The notes: generated from the sequence alone by a model not told the origin. Positions 1-11,266 are shown, numbered from the stretch's first letter. The stretch: DNA of 64,000 nucleotides from Gautieria morchelliformis (GCA_015179125.1 WHVA01000442.1:1-64000); one strand, 5' to 3'. Program-made: numbers and translations.

Positions 1-339
1 ACCAGAAAACCAGTGATTAGTTGATTGGTACGGTTTGGGTGCCTGCAATGGGATCACCAGCGCTCGGGCAACCGAGTCATTGTCAGCACAAGTCTATGGA
101 CAGCCAGACTGACCAGCTTCATTTTTAGCCGCCACACCACTGTGTCAGTTGCGATTTATCAGCGGATGGGTCAGCATGAACCCTCAGACCTCAAAGACTG
201 CTGTCTCGGAGGAGTCTGCTCAAGAGTAATACTCACCGGCTAGATATCTATGGAACTCCAAAGACTCCTTGACAGGGTGACCCGGGAGTGGCTGAGCCCC
301 TTTGGTGGCAGACTGACGGTAGACTTGACAATCATCACG

Positions 340-560
340 TTCACCGTTCATGCGTACGGTTCCCGTGCACCATACGTGCATACGGCGGATGATGGACGTG
401 AACCGTACGTGGATATTGCAACGGTGCACATGCACCGTACATGCCTATGGCAGACAGTGCACATGAACCGCATGTGCAGAGGGCGGACAGTTCACCTGCA
501 CCGTTCATGCATGCGGTTCCCATGCACTGTATGTGGATACGGCGGTTCCCATGCTTGAAC
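340..560. repeat. Cluster of short GC-rich words (first copy)
   Basis: The words CGTACGG, GGTTCCC(G/A)TGCAC and related palindromic 6-8-mers recur many times within about 200 bp. The end of this cluster (about 505-560) is matched in reverse complement by a second cluster at about 1593-1690. The pattern resembles an array of decayed short interspersed units rather than coding sequence. Confidence 0.6.
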
Positions 561-1136
561 GCACAAATCGACCCACGGCAGCTTTTTAACCATACTGTCT
601 CCACATATTGAGCTATGCACGCGTCTCGAGTGAGCACATCGCTATGACATCCCCACGTATGCAGTGTGCTTATGCATGCCAGACGCTTCATACTAATTGG
701 CTTGGGAGCAAAATTGACTGCGGGATATGGAATATGATAACTAAAATCTCTGTGAGTGAATCGGTACCAACCGTACTGGCTTTTCCAGATGAAATCTAGG
801 TGTGGACTGGTGACTGCAAGGATGTCATCAGCAGTCTCGAAGACATCATATTGGTTTAATACATAACTAATGGCTTTGTTAAATTGGATAACACTCGACT
901 CAAGCCAGGGTGTTGGTATAGGAATTGATGCACCGCACTGGCATTGGTGCCTGCCTTGGAAAGCAGGTATAAGGGCAGCCTAGGCAGATGCTCTACCCTC
1001 AAGTGGCGAACTGGCGAAGGGGGATCCAAAGTAGGATAGAGAACTATATACACAACACAGACATACCTGGCGAAGGGGGATCCAAAGAGAAAACTCTAAG
1101 GAACTCCTTTGCCAGCTAGCTACGACTATTAAATCC

Positions 1137-1205
1137 ACTTAGCGTACATTTTAATTTCACTTAGCGATGCTTTTTGTCACTGCTTATAACAGAGTGGCAC
1201 ATGTT
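1137..1205. repeat. TTCACTTAGCG-type repeat copy
   Basis: About 70 bp containing two CACTTAGCG words and a GCTTATAAC block. It matches in direct orientation the segment at about 2716-2785, which has the same order of words (CACTTAGCGTACA, TTCACTTAGCGATG, TTTTTTGTCA, TATAAC, GCACATG). Confidence 0.6.
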
Positions 1206-1592
1206 CACATTTATCTGTAGTAGCACACGAAAATAAATGGGGACAACAGAATCAGAATGAATGGATATCCTGCTTCCCGAATACTTTGCTCAAACTCTGG
1301 GACTGAGCGTGAATACCGAACCTTCCCACGGCAAGGAGGAAGTCGTCTTCTTCCCTCTCAGTCGCACCTGTGAAAAGGAGCGTGCCTCGCTTTCCAGCAG
1401 ATGTGAGTCAGTTTACAGCTGACAAATGAGAAGTATATACTAGGCAATGATCAATAATCACTCATGGCAAGTCTTTGAAACCCAAAATGATCTCCCTTGC
1501 GAAAGCAAACGTGCCAACGACGTTCACATTGACTGCCTCCTGGATCTCTTCAGGTGTGGTCCCCAAGAAGCCTTCGTGCGCCCTGCCAACAT

Positions 1593-1690
1593 ACGGTGCA
1601 CTCGAACCATATGCCCTCTCCACGTACGGTGCACGGGAACCGCCATATCCACGTACAGTGCACGGGAACCGCACGCACGAACGGTGCAGC
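1593..1690. repeat. Cluster of short GC-rich words (second, inverted copy)
   Basis: This carries ACGGTGCAC(G/T)(G/C)GAACC repeated about three times within 100 bp. Relative to the cluster near 505-560 it is inverted. It is followed directly by a T-rich run around 1700. Confidence 0.6.
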
Positions 1691-2028
1691 TATTTTGATA
1701 TTTTTTTTTGGTTTTGACCTATACTGTGGAGGGATGCAGCAACCCATTTATCCCACCGTCGTTGTCCCCTGCCAGTGCGAAAAATGCTGGCTTCCATGGT
1801 CCAGTATTACATTCCAGCCGGTTCAGTGCCGAAGTAGATGGTATCATGAGGGAAATCCAAGAATCACCACCCTCAGAGAAGGACACCGTGTCTATTGGGG
1901 TCATCGGCGGTGGAAAATCAGCCCAAGAGTCTGTCGTTCAGATGCCGGCCTAACCATGGCAGGTGCTTATTCTTTCACAACATCTCTACATACCTAGCAA
2001 ACAAAGGCCAAAAAGTATTGATTTAAAA

Positions 2029-2094
2029 CAGTACGCTAAGTGAAATCAAAACTGTATGATGAAATAAAAACAGGTCCAGTTGATTATAAGCCAT
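2029..2094. repeat. Left inverted arm flanking the minisatellite
   Basis: In reverse complement this 66-bp segment reads ATGGCTTATAAT..., then GGACCTGTT, an A/T-rich stretch and TTTCACTTAGCGTACTG. The same order occurs on the plus strand at 2652-2730. The outermost 27 bp match at about 24 positions. Together with the right arm it brackets the 60-bp tandem repeats. Confidence 0.65.
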
Positions 2095-2490
2095 ACTCAA
2101 GGGTCGGACCTGCCTGGTCAACTACGATTTCTATCAAGGCCACTCGGGTCCAATACTCAAGGCTCTGACCCACCTGGTCAACTACGATATGTATCAAGGC
2201 CACTCGGGTCCGAGACTCAAGGCTCAGACCCACCTGGTCAACTACAATTTCCATCAAGGCTCGGAGCCGCCTGGTCAACTACGATTTATATCAAGGCCCC
2301 TTGGGTCCAAGACTCAAGGCTCGGACCCGCCTGGTCAACTACGATTTCTAGAGACTCAAGGCTCAGACCCGCCTGGTCAACTACAATTTCTATCAAGGCC
2401 ACTCAGGTTCGAGACTCAAGGCTTGGACCCACCTGGTCAACTATGATTGCTATCAAGGCCACTCGGGTCCAATACTCAAGGCTCGGTTTG
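2095..2490. repeat. Minisatellite with unit of about 60 bp
   Basis: About seven copies, some shortened, of a unit with the core ACTCAAGGCTCGGACCCACC, then TGGTCAACTACGATTT, TATCAAGGCC and ACTCGGGTCC. Whole units are about 60 bp and partial copies near 2240-2350 are truncated. The plus-strand reading frame running through it (about 2080-2592) is only the repeat translated as a recurring QGSDPPGQLRF peptide; I do not consider it a gene. Confidence 0.85.
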
Positions 2491-2651
2491 CAATCATTTC
2501 CAGGCCAGCACAAGTGCAATCATTTTTGCACTGACTTTGGACTGTTTGCCTCAGAGCCCTTTGAAGAAGACACTGGTGTAGATCTGTGGTAGTACATGAC
2601 CAGGGATTTTTTTTACTGCACACTGAATTTCACTTAGTCATATTTTTTGTG

Positions 2652-2730
2652 ATGGCTTATAATGCAACAGGACCTGTTAAAAAAAAAAATTTGTTTTCAC
2701 TGTACAATTTTAATTTCACTTAGCGTACAG
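2652..2730. repeat. Right inverted arm flanking the minisatellite
   Basis: This begins with ATGGCTTATAATGCAACAGG and ends with TTTCACTTAGCGTACAG. It is an inverted match to 2029-2094, interrupted by an extra A-run and short insertion near 2679-2700. Confidence 0.65.
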
Positions 2731-3050
2731 TTTTAACTTCACTTAGCGATGTTTTTTGTCATGGCCTATAACGGAGTAGCACATGATCAATTTTTGATTC
2801 ACCGTACACCTTTATTTCACCCCAAGACTGTGATTATTAGGATGTCTGGGGTCTAAGGGTTCATGCCGACCCCTCCGCTGATAAATCGCGACCGACACAG
2901 TGGTGCGGCGGCTAAAAATGAAGCAGTCCGGCTTTCCATACAAGTCCCCAAGACCACTGTTCACCTGGTTTGTATCTGTTGTCTTAGTCAGCGCAATCGG
3001 GTAACTGAATGGAGAACGTCGCATGTTCAGATGGTGTTGGGCGCACTCTT

Positions 3051-4254
3051 CCCCTCGTGAGACGCCAGACAGAGTCCAGTCATATATGCCACCGGCGACA
3101 AAACAGCCCCATCGGCATAGAATTAATCCAACGGTGGCCTCTCCAACACGATGAACACTGTCGGCGGGCAACTCCACGCCATCCTACAACGCCTCCCCAA
3201 TATCCCACCCAGTTTCGCGCTGTAACCTACGCCCTCACATGTAGCACCTCCGATGCTTGCCCATTCCGTGCGGACCGACCGCGCGCGTCTTGTGTGATCC
3301 GCTGCTACATACACGCCCTCGCGCCATGCATTCTTCTCAGAGGACCCATGTGCCCCTCCCTCTTTTTTTTTGCTTTCGCGCCGACGACTTCCCCACCGAG
3401 CGGACGGTCTCCGGGAGAAGTCCGACATGCAACTTGAGACTATGTCTACGGAATCAATATGGCGGCCTTCCACCAGCTTCGCACTTGGGCTCAAGCTCTT
3501 TTCTCCCCCGGTACTACGGTGCGCGAGGACAACCCTGGGGCTACAAGTTTCGGAGCAAGTCGGCAGGTCCTCAATACCCATATCACCCACGTCCCTCGTA
3601 AGTCGCAATGCATGTTAGTGTGTTTAACCTACTATCAGTCACGGGTATTTTACAGTTCACCCCTCAGTGAAACAGATTGTGCTAATTGTAACTGTATATG
3701 GTGAATGATGCTCTGCATGCGCCCTCATCCAGTCCCGAGAGGGAGAATCGGTGGAGGGGAGCGTTTCTACTACTAACTATTGTCCACAATCATAGTTGAC
3801 TTCCTTATGTGAGTGCAAAACGTAACTTTCTTCATGAAGGTCGACGAGGTTATGACAACGGGACATTCAACCCAAATGATGCTTTGCATGTGTATGCTTA
3901 ATTACTTGTTAATAAGCCATAAAGACTAATCATGCTGTTAGCTCCCTATTCAACTGGCTGTAGCCTCCTATTTTCCCGGCCGTTCCTGACGACTTCGTTG
4001 TGTACTGGAACAGTTTACAGGGTTTGGACATGACACAATAAGGCCTAGCTACTGCAGCGGCAGTGAGTCGGATGTAGCCAGCCACGTGTCCCAACCCGCT
4101 AGCGTGTTTGGCTTGCGTTACCACGTCCGAGCCTGTCTCAGAAGTTCTACGTGTCGCGAGACACCGTTAGCGCTAGTGGAAAAAATGGTATAAGTATTTC
4201 CTCTATCAAGCTGGGACCCCCCAAGCGCTTTCCAGAGTACTTCTTCCTCATACT
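3051..4254. other. No identifiable gene
   Basis: Several overlapping open frames exist on both strands (for example around 3123-3608 and 3459-3704), but none has a motif, a codon pattern or splice context that I recognise. The segment at 3440-3600 reads coding-like in one frame and ends at a CCTCGTAAGT donor-like sequence, so a lone first exon is possible but not supportable. Confidence 0.4.
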
Positions 4255-4255
4255 A

Positions 4256-4316
4256 TAGAAGTTTGTGAATGGGGAAGATGTAGACTGTGTATATCTTCCG
4301 CATTCACAAACTTCTA
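4256..4316. repeat. 24-bp hairpin with 13-nt loop
   Basis: The left arm at 4256-4279 (TAGAAGTTTGTGAATG then GGGAAGAT) and the right arm at 4293-4316 are reverse complements at 23 of 24 positions, with 13 nt between them. A short stem-loop this exact could be a small palindromic insertion, a small-RNA precursor or a regulatory site. It is absent from the second copy of the neighbouring tandem duplication. Confidence 0.85.
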
Positions 4317-4435
4317 ACCATTTGCAAGGATGCTTCAACTTTCCCAAACCCTTGTCGCCGTTGAAGCAGGTCGTCTTCCGTGGTATCGCCAGGCGCAACG
4401 AAGGAAAGCTGTCCAGGGTTGAAGCGCACCGGAGG

Positions 4436-5275
4436 AGGCACTTGACGAGTGCCCCGTGGCTCGCGCTCGATCCCAAAGTATGGCCTTGTCAGCTCACTGA
4501 CGAGAAGCCAATAGATATCAGGGCTCCCAATGGTTCGGCAGTGACCAGCAAGAGCTCGGACCTCCTTCCCTGTTCCTCCCCCGCCTCACAAGCCACACCG
4601 TCCGTATTCTCAGAGGACAATGCCTCGACCGCTGCAGTGCTCACCATGCTGCCCCCTTCTATTCCCAACGTCATCATCTCAGATTATGACGGTGAGATGG
4701 CTGGTCGCCGCTTTGACCTAGAGTGCGAGCACAGGGATATGTTTCTTAAGAAAGCTGCAAAGGTGGGTCAGCTTTCTGGATCAGACGCTAACGCGCTGGT
4801 TCGGGAGGATCCGAAGACGTTGGGATTTTTAGCACCCCCAGGCGCTTTCCCGGTCGTGAAGAGGAAGAAGAGGGTTATTCCTAGGAACACCTGTCCTTTA
4901 CACGGAGCACACATCATCGCGCGGAAGAGGCGTTTGCCGAGCGCTCCGTGGCTCGCGCTGGATCCCATGGTATGGTGGCCTTGTCAGCTCACTGACAAGA
5001 GGCCGGTTGTTAGCAGGGCTCCCGGTGGCTCGGCATTGCCCAGCAAGAGCCCGGACTTACTACCCTGTTCCTCTTCCCCCACCTCACCAGCCACACCATG
5101 CATATTCTCCGGGGACAATTACTCGACCGTTATGTTGCTCACCGTGCCGCCCCGTTCTATTCCCTTCGTCGTCGTCCAGTCCGAGCACCGTCAGACTGGT
5201 GTGACCCCCACCATCGCAGATCATGCCTCTGGGAAGGCTGGTCGCCGCTCAAAACGCAGCCCCGGACGAAAGTAA
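4436..5275 (+). CDS. Unrecognised coding-like region with duplicated module
   Basis: An open frame of about 280 codons contains two copies of a module of about 80 residues. Copy one starts near 4448 and copy two near 4938, an offset of about 490 bp. Both begin APWLALDP.VW, contain PCQLTD, a proline/serine-rich stretch ending DLLPCSS and an acidic FS.DN block. The copies differ at many bases and by in-frame indels, yet the frame stays open, as expected if protein sequence has been selected. The product ends with a basic tail (GRRSKRSPGRK). No early ATG is visible in frame, so either an upstream exon exists or this is a gene fragment. I do not recognise any family. Confidence 0.35.
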   Translation, partial: RHLTSAPWLALDPKVWPCQLTDEKPIDIRAPNGSAVTSKSSDLLPCSSPASQATPSVFSEDNASTAAVLTMLPPSIPNVIISDYDGEMAGRRFDLECEHRDMFLKKAAKVGQLSGSDANALVREDPKTLGFLAPPGAFPVVKRKKRVIPRNTCPLHGAHIIARKRRLPSAPWLALDPMVWWPCQLTDKRPVVSRAPGGSALPSKSPDLLPCSSSPTSPATPCIFSGDNYSTVMLLTVPPRSIPFVVVQSEHRQTGVTPTIADHASGKAGRRSKRSPGRK

Positions 5276-5279
5276 CGTT

Positions 5280-7295
5280 TTCAGGAAAAGTTGTCAAATC
5301 CTAGCATGAGCATCTTCTATACAGTTGTCTGTCAGTGTTGTGTCATGGCGCTCGTCCCAACGCACGGGACTGCCTCGTGCGCCTGAAGAAGTTTGACAAC
5401 ATAGTGGGCCACTTTGTGGATTTCAAGTGGCAGGCTCTCATTCTCTCCTCGGACCTTCGACTCTCTCTTTCTCTTGTGATATCCTGGGTCGTCGACTAGC
5501 TCTCAGCATCTGTACACTCAGGATATCTCTGGAATTTGGCTTCGCTCAGACTTTGGAGTTTGATATTCGGACTGGAAGATGGAAGTATGACGCCGCGCTG
5601 GTGAGCGAGCCCATAAAGCTCGCTCTTAACCAAGTTTCGAACGCCTCCCACGCCCCCCTCTCAGTGTGCACTCTTGGCACGCCCCGGCCATCCCTCCAGG
5701 GCCAGACTACAAGTGCCACAGACATTCTGAGGACGCTCACGAACAATCACACAGTGGTCGACATGGCAGGTAATCCTCACTGTCACGGTCATGAGTCCAC
5801 CCGCGACGCATAGCCTGAGCACTCTCTGTCCTAGCTCTTCGAGCCTCGTAGTTAGAGTGCACGCTGTCCGTCCCTATAGCGCTGCTTGTACTGCCATTCG
5901 ACTCTGAGTATATGGATCGGTCACAACCAGCTCTACTTTAGTGACACTTGTCCAACGTTCAACGGCACGCCTCTTTCTAGATTCCACGTGTTACACCTTC
6001 ACCTGGCCAACGCGATGTCTTTCTACAACGACAAGGCTTAAGCTAATGCCATCTGGGGCTACCCATCGCGACATCTATGCACCCCCTCAAGCTTGTGTAG
6101 GTGAATGTTGCTCAATACCGGTGCCACAGGCGGCCATCAATGCTCTACATGATCAGCATCCTATGAACTGTGAGGAAGCCCCAGAATTTTTTGATAATGA
6201 CCTTGGTACTATCGCAGAAGATGCTTGGAGAAACCTTGACTCTCCCTAATGCACTGCATTAGATGGCTGAGATTTTTATGAAAACGCTACTTCGTTTGTC
6301 CGCTTCTGGACACTGATATAACTAGCTACCAATAGATACAAGAACAAAGATGCTATATTGCAAGAAATTGACTACATATTTGAAAAATAATACTTCAAAC
6401 ACCTCGGAGTCTACAGACCGCCGTGGCCCCATTCACGCATGATTAGGTCCATACCATACCTCATTGTTGTTGCTGTCTGACAACCTCGACACTGTCCTCG
6501 AATGCCAGGTGGCAACCCAAGCTGTACTGAAAGACACGCAGATCCACGTGTGGCTTGCGGCGAGGTCCGGGCTCGTCCAGTCTCGTTGCTGCAAGCATAG
6601 CCGACAGTACATGGGCCCGAATGGAGACAGCGCCTGTCGTGTTCCTGTGGCGTAGCAGCGACACGGGACCAATTGATCACGAGACATGACGGGCTGACGG
6701 TGGAGGCACTCTCTGCACCAAGTTTGCAGGGCGGGCATGGCATTGGCATGAAGGGTATATGACCAAATGACGGGGTATTCCAAGCTGCTTGTACAACTCT
6801 CCTGGGTGTGATTTCCCCAGGGTACTTCACCATGTCCATGCCGCTTCAGGGCTCCGTCCCTGTCAGGGATGTCGGCGTTATGCTAGCCTAGGCCTCTGGC
6901 CGTCGGAGCCTGCGGGGATTGCCGACAATTCGTCTCCGTTGCCTACTACTTCCGCTAAAAGTCCGGCAAGTATTGTAGTGACGCGTCGTACGTGCGAAAG
7001 GCCATCATTCTGTTGTGCTGGACACGTCCAATTAGCTGAGCACTTCAACGGCTACGTGCTGGTGGTGGTACTCTTTCGGGTTTTGCAACCCGTAAATGGC
7101 CTTGGGGCTCTTATTAAGGCTGGTGTGAAATAATAAGTGCCAAGTAAGAAACGGCGTGACCCAGTCTCTGTGCGCAGGTACGTTGTAAGGCAAATAAGGC
7201 AAATCGGGCCATCTCTGTTTGAAATGTTTTGACGCCCTCGGATCCCCATAAAATCCAGCAGCCTACCTTCTTCCATCAACACGTCTTCACCCACA
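5280..7295. other. No identifiable gene
   Basis: Open frames at 5427-5813, 5941-6249 (plus) and 6411-6839 (minus) lack recognisable domains and have no convincing exon partners. The last 300 bp before 7296 should hold the promoter and leader of the dehydrogenase gene; a CT-rich tract (CCTTCTTCCATCAACACG) lies just before its ATG, as is common in fungal promoters. Confidence 0.4.
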
Positions 7296-8818
7296 ATGTC
7301 TGGTACCATGAATGCCCTCTACTACAAAGCGGTTCGTCTCTTGCTGCATGAGCACTCCCTAGCGCCTTACCCTTGGTTATTAGCCCAAGGATTTCGAGAT
7401 CAGGAAGGTTCCCATCCCACAGTGTGGTGATGACGAGATCCTTCTCAAGGGTAAACCGCTTTTTGCTAGTTCGTCATATCTCACTCACAACTCGCCTTCT
7501 TCAGTCAACTGTTGTGGTGTTTGTGGAACGGACGGTCATATCCATGACGGTGAATTTATCGCCCAGTTCCCTGTGAGTGTCGGTTTTCTGTTTCTGGGCC
7601 CGCATGCTTGAACTCCATCTCTAGCTCATCCCCGGACATGAAGCCATTGGAACTGTGGTTCAGCTCGGGAAGAACGTCAAGGATTTCGCCAAAGGTGACA
7701 GGGTTGTCGCCGACGTTGGCATCACCGTATGTCCTGTACTTTGCGTTGGTCCACCTCACACTCAATTGTGTGTTCCCAGTGCGACAACTGTTTCTACTGC
7801 CGTCGTGGCCAATCCCTCCTCTGTGAGAACTTCAACGCTCGTGGCGTTACTCAAGACGGTGGTTTTGCCGAATACATCGTATAGTGAGCTCTCGTCGTTC
7901 CTGATCAGAAATAAATGCTTACCTGGTATTATCTTTTAGCCAACAAAAGAAATGTTACAAGATCCACAACTTGACTGATGAGGAGTCGACCCTCCTTGAG
8001 CCGGCCTCCTGCGCTATTCACGGCCTTGACAAGCTTAACCCGCCCGTCGGTATCGAGGTTCTCCTCCTCGGTGCAGGCCCAACTGGTCTCATCCTTGCGC
8101 AACTTTTGAAACTCAATGGTGCCTCGAAAGTCGTCATCGCTGCCAACAAGGGCATGAAGATGGACATCGCTAGGAAGCTGAATGCGGGCGATGTCTACAT
8201 CGAGTTGGACAGGAAAAACCCTGAGGCTCAATGGGAGCAGCTTAAGAAAGACTACAAGTACGGATTTGACGTTGTAGTGAGTGGCCAGCCGTGTTCCGAG
8301 CGGCGGAGTTGGTGACTGAAGCTCGCATAGGTTGAAGCCACGGGTGTTGAGAAGCTCGCCAATGACGCAATCAACTACGTTCGTCGAGGTAAGTAACTGT
8401 TTCCGCTATAAACAGCCTTAATCACCCACCTTCTTCCTTGTGCAGGAGGAACACTGATGATCTATGGCGTCTACGAGAACAAGGCTCTCGTTCACTGGCC
8501 CCCTTCCAAGATTTTCGGTGATGAAATCAAAGTACGTCCTTCCATCTGGTTCTCATCATACCCTAATATCCGATGATCTTCCCAGATCATTGGCTCCTTC
8601 TCGCAGACCTTCTGTTTCCCCCGTGCGGTCGCCTATCTTGACAGTGGCAAGATCAATGTTAAGGGCATGGTGCGTCTTCCATCGTTGATCTCTGTGTTTC
8701 TTATCGTAATCGTTGAATATCTGTGTAGGTTACCGATGTGTTCAAATTGGAAGATTACCAAAAGGCACTCGACAAGATGAACTCCAGGCAGTGCCTGAAG
8801 ATTGCCATCAAGCCATGA
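7296..8818 (+). CDS. Zinc-type alcohol/polyol dehydrogenase (MDR family)
   Basis: Ten exons (7296-7331, 7384-7450, 7505-7572, 7625-7726, 7780-7883, 7940-8276, 8331-8388, 8446-8531, 8586-8669, 8729-8818) give an intact protein of about 343 residues, typical of medium-chain dehydrogenases. Visible are the catalytic zinc region [16 protein letters not shown], the GHE motif ([10 protein letters not shown]), the structural-zinc cysteines [10 protein letters not shown] and the nucleotide-binding [11 protein letters not shown]. The order and the GTDxHxxxGEF block fit the sorbitol, xylitol or arabinitol dehydrogenase branch, which oxidises sugar alcohols with NAD(P) in the cytosol. The exact substrate cannot be told from sequence. 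The start is the first ATG of a conserved MNALYYKA beginning. The splice site near 7883 (GTATAGTGAGC) is ambiguous by a few bases. Confidence 0.93.
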
Positions 8819-9168
8819 TCGGCTCTATCGCTATACCTTGCTGGTGGCATCGCACTATACCGCTCGGCTTGTACCATTCATAGGCTGGAGCTTGTGCTAC
8901 TGAATACTTGAAAATCAAAAGTAATCATTGTTGAATCCTTGCGTTCGAATCAGTAAAGCGTGTGAACCTACGCAGCCACATGTGACAGTTAAACTTGAAA
9001 CGACTCTCATTGTACGGTGAACCGTCGAAGTGCCCGAAAGGACGTGTATCGGAATAATCGCATTGGCCGCGGCAAACGTGCCCACCTCGCTGCAAGCAAG
9101 TCAGTTGAAATATTTCCTGCGCGTCCAGCCAGAGGTGTCTCCATATCTGAATCGACCCGACTACATAT
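8819..9168. other. Intergenic spacer between two plus-strand genes
   Basis: This holds the 3' region of the dehydrogenase gene and the promoter of the phosphatase gene. I see no other coding signal. Confidence 0.6.
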
Positions 9169-11266
9169 ATGCTTCATCAGTTCAGGCTCCTTTTATTCGT
9201 CCTCGTATCACTTAACTATCCAACATCTTCTGACCCTATGAAATCTGTCCCACGCGAATCACCATTGGATGTGGCCCATTACCCCATTGCGCCGTCAGGC
9301 CTGACACTTGAGCAGGTTCATGTTTACGTACGACATGGTATGTACTATGTCACCTCGTGAGACCTCGTGAGACTGCGGCATGGCTTGACCTCTCACGCGT
9401 AGGAGAGCGAACTCCCGTAGGGATACGACTCAACACGCCGGCCGCGAATTTTCCGGAACACTGGCTGATGTGTACAACCGGGAGAGCGTTTCGTGCTGCG
9501 GTGTATGGGCCTGGGCAGAGCGAGGTGCCAGGCTCAGACATAGCGTTCCTGAACGTCAGGAGAGCTGTGGAGCGGAAAGATGGCACCAGCAGTGATGGAG
9601 AATGGTGAGCACCTCGAAGTCAAAGGTCGTGAGAACTCGTTGACGGTCGAGCTTAGCATGCTGGGGGAGCTCACGGATGTCGGACGCCGAGTGAGCAAGT
9701 CGACCTGTGGATTTTGAAATATTCTCAATAGTGTCCTCAGACTACTTATAACTACGGCGTTGCATTGAGGAAGTTGTACGTTGATAGGTGAGAGCCATGT
9801 TGAAAGTGGGTGTGATAGATAGCTCATACGGCTCGTAGACTCGGTTTCCTTCCTGACTCTATTGACGACGAACGGACCCTCTACCTCCGGTGCGTTCCCG
9901 GGCCCGACTTCTTCCTATCCCACTCACTTTCCCAGGTCCACAAACATGCCGAGAACCATTGAATCACTTCAACAAGTCGTACAGGGCCTCTACCCCGATC
10001 CGAAATACGGGAACGGCCTCGTTCCCAAGATATTAATCCGGTACGCCCTCTTGATTGATGTTCTATCTCGCCGTGGTTTAACCGGCAATTAAGCAACGGC
10101 AAAGATGAGAATCTTCTGGGAAATATGTTTGCGTGTAAGCGACTGGAACTCCTGAACATGGCGTTCTCTCAAGGTATGGGTTCTCTGTGGCATGTGCACT
10201 GCCATCCAGATTTCAAGCTTATACATCCCTGCAGCCGCCGCTGAAGCTTACAACCATCTCTTGGAACCACTTGATTCCAAATTATCCAAGTACATCGGAG
10301 GCCCTCTCCGAATTGTGTGCATCGCTACTATTCTCATCCTTAATCATTTCCTAACTGGTAGTTAAGGATGGTAAACCACGAGCATCGGGTATTCTAGATA
10401 CCGTCGGTCCCTTTGTTTTTGCGCTTTCGCTTCGATGCATCCTGATGCGCTCTGCTATTCGCCAGATTCGGGCTGCGCAAGCACACGGTCTAAAAGTACC
10501 AGCTGAATTCGAAGAGAAGGCGGCTGCGGACATACTTGTAGGGTTCTCTTTCGATTCAATGCTCAGAAGCTAATTTTCTTTATATAGGAAAAAAGCGTCG
10601 TTTCTGAGTGGTTCGCTGGCTGCACGTCTGCTCTTCTTTACTTCTGCTTCCGTCTGGACCCACACTCATTACCTTTTTAGATAAGACCCACGAGTTTCGA
10701 AGACTCGCTATGGGGCGACTTCTCGACGATTTACAAAGGAAGATGACGCACAAGGCAGACCACGGCGATCGAGATCCTCTGAAGCTCCTTGTCCACTCGA
10801 CTCACGTAAGTAAAGCAATTCCTAGTAAAATCAGATCTCAACGTGGTCATTCAGGATACAGCCATTGCAGGCTTATGCTCGACGCTGGACGTGTTTGACG
10901 AGAGGTGTGTCATGAAGATGATGCTCATGCTGTCGCACGTTCTCACCTCGGAACAGATGGCCCGCATTCACAGCCGCTATCACCTTCGAACTGTTCCGAA
11001 AGGAAATGGCTGCGTCGCCAGCACACCACGTCTTCTTGCAGACTATACTTGGTTCTTACTCCCCGTTTCCGAAACCACGCCCAGAACATTTCGTGCGCAT
11101 GCGCTATCAGAACCGCTCCTTACTCCTGCCCCTCTGCGCCGAGGAGGGAAAGCACCTTCCAGGGTCCCCCGAGTTCTGCACGCTTGCAGCCTTCAGAGAA
11201 CGTGTGCGTGAGCTGACGCCGGATGACTTTGAGCGTGAATGCACCCCCGTGAACCGGACTACATGA
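9169..11266 (+). CDS. Secreted histidine acid phosphatase
   Basis: The N-terminus is a hydrophobic signal peptide (MLHQFRLLLFVLVSLNY). The catalytic RHGERTPVG motif is created by splicing an intron that starts right after the RHG codons. The second catalytic motif, STHDTAIAG, is also joined across an intron (near 10806-10856). Further blocks expected of the two-domain histidine phosphatase fold follow: GECMLGELTDVGRR, RSTNMPRT and a C-terminal FVRMRYQNRSL. Proteins of this kind hydrolyse phosphate monoesters at acidic pH outside the cell or in the secretory path, and could aid phosphate scavenging. About ten exons. One junction near 10610-10682 has no clean donor by eye, so a small error or a non-canonical site may be present there. 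The product ends in CTPVNRTT. Confidence 0.92.

Larger units (their letters stand above)
85..2945. repeat. Large imperfect inverted repeat bounding a gene-poor block
   Basis: A stretch of roughly 100 bp near positions 85-185 reappears in reverse complement near 2840-2945. The best-conserved part is about 68 bp, with around six differences by eye; in most of them the left copy has A or T where the right copy has G or C. The block between the arms carries no recognisable gene and is filled with other repeats, so a fold-back or MITE-like element, or the ends of a larger decayed transposon, is the simplest reading. No transposase is visible, and the left arm lies close to the window edge, so the true boundary is unknown. 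Confidence 0.6.

Noticed and set aside
2080..2592. Plus-strand open frame of 170 codons
   Set aside because: It is only the 60-bp minisatellite read through as a repeated peptide; the unit length is a multiple of three, which keeps the frame open.
7296..11266. Idea that dehydrogenase and acid phosphatase form a functional cluster
   Set aside because: They are only adjacent on the same strand with a normal 350-bp spacer; no pathway link.
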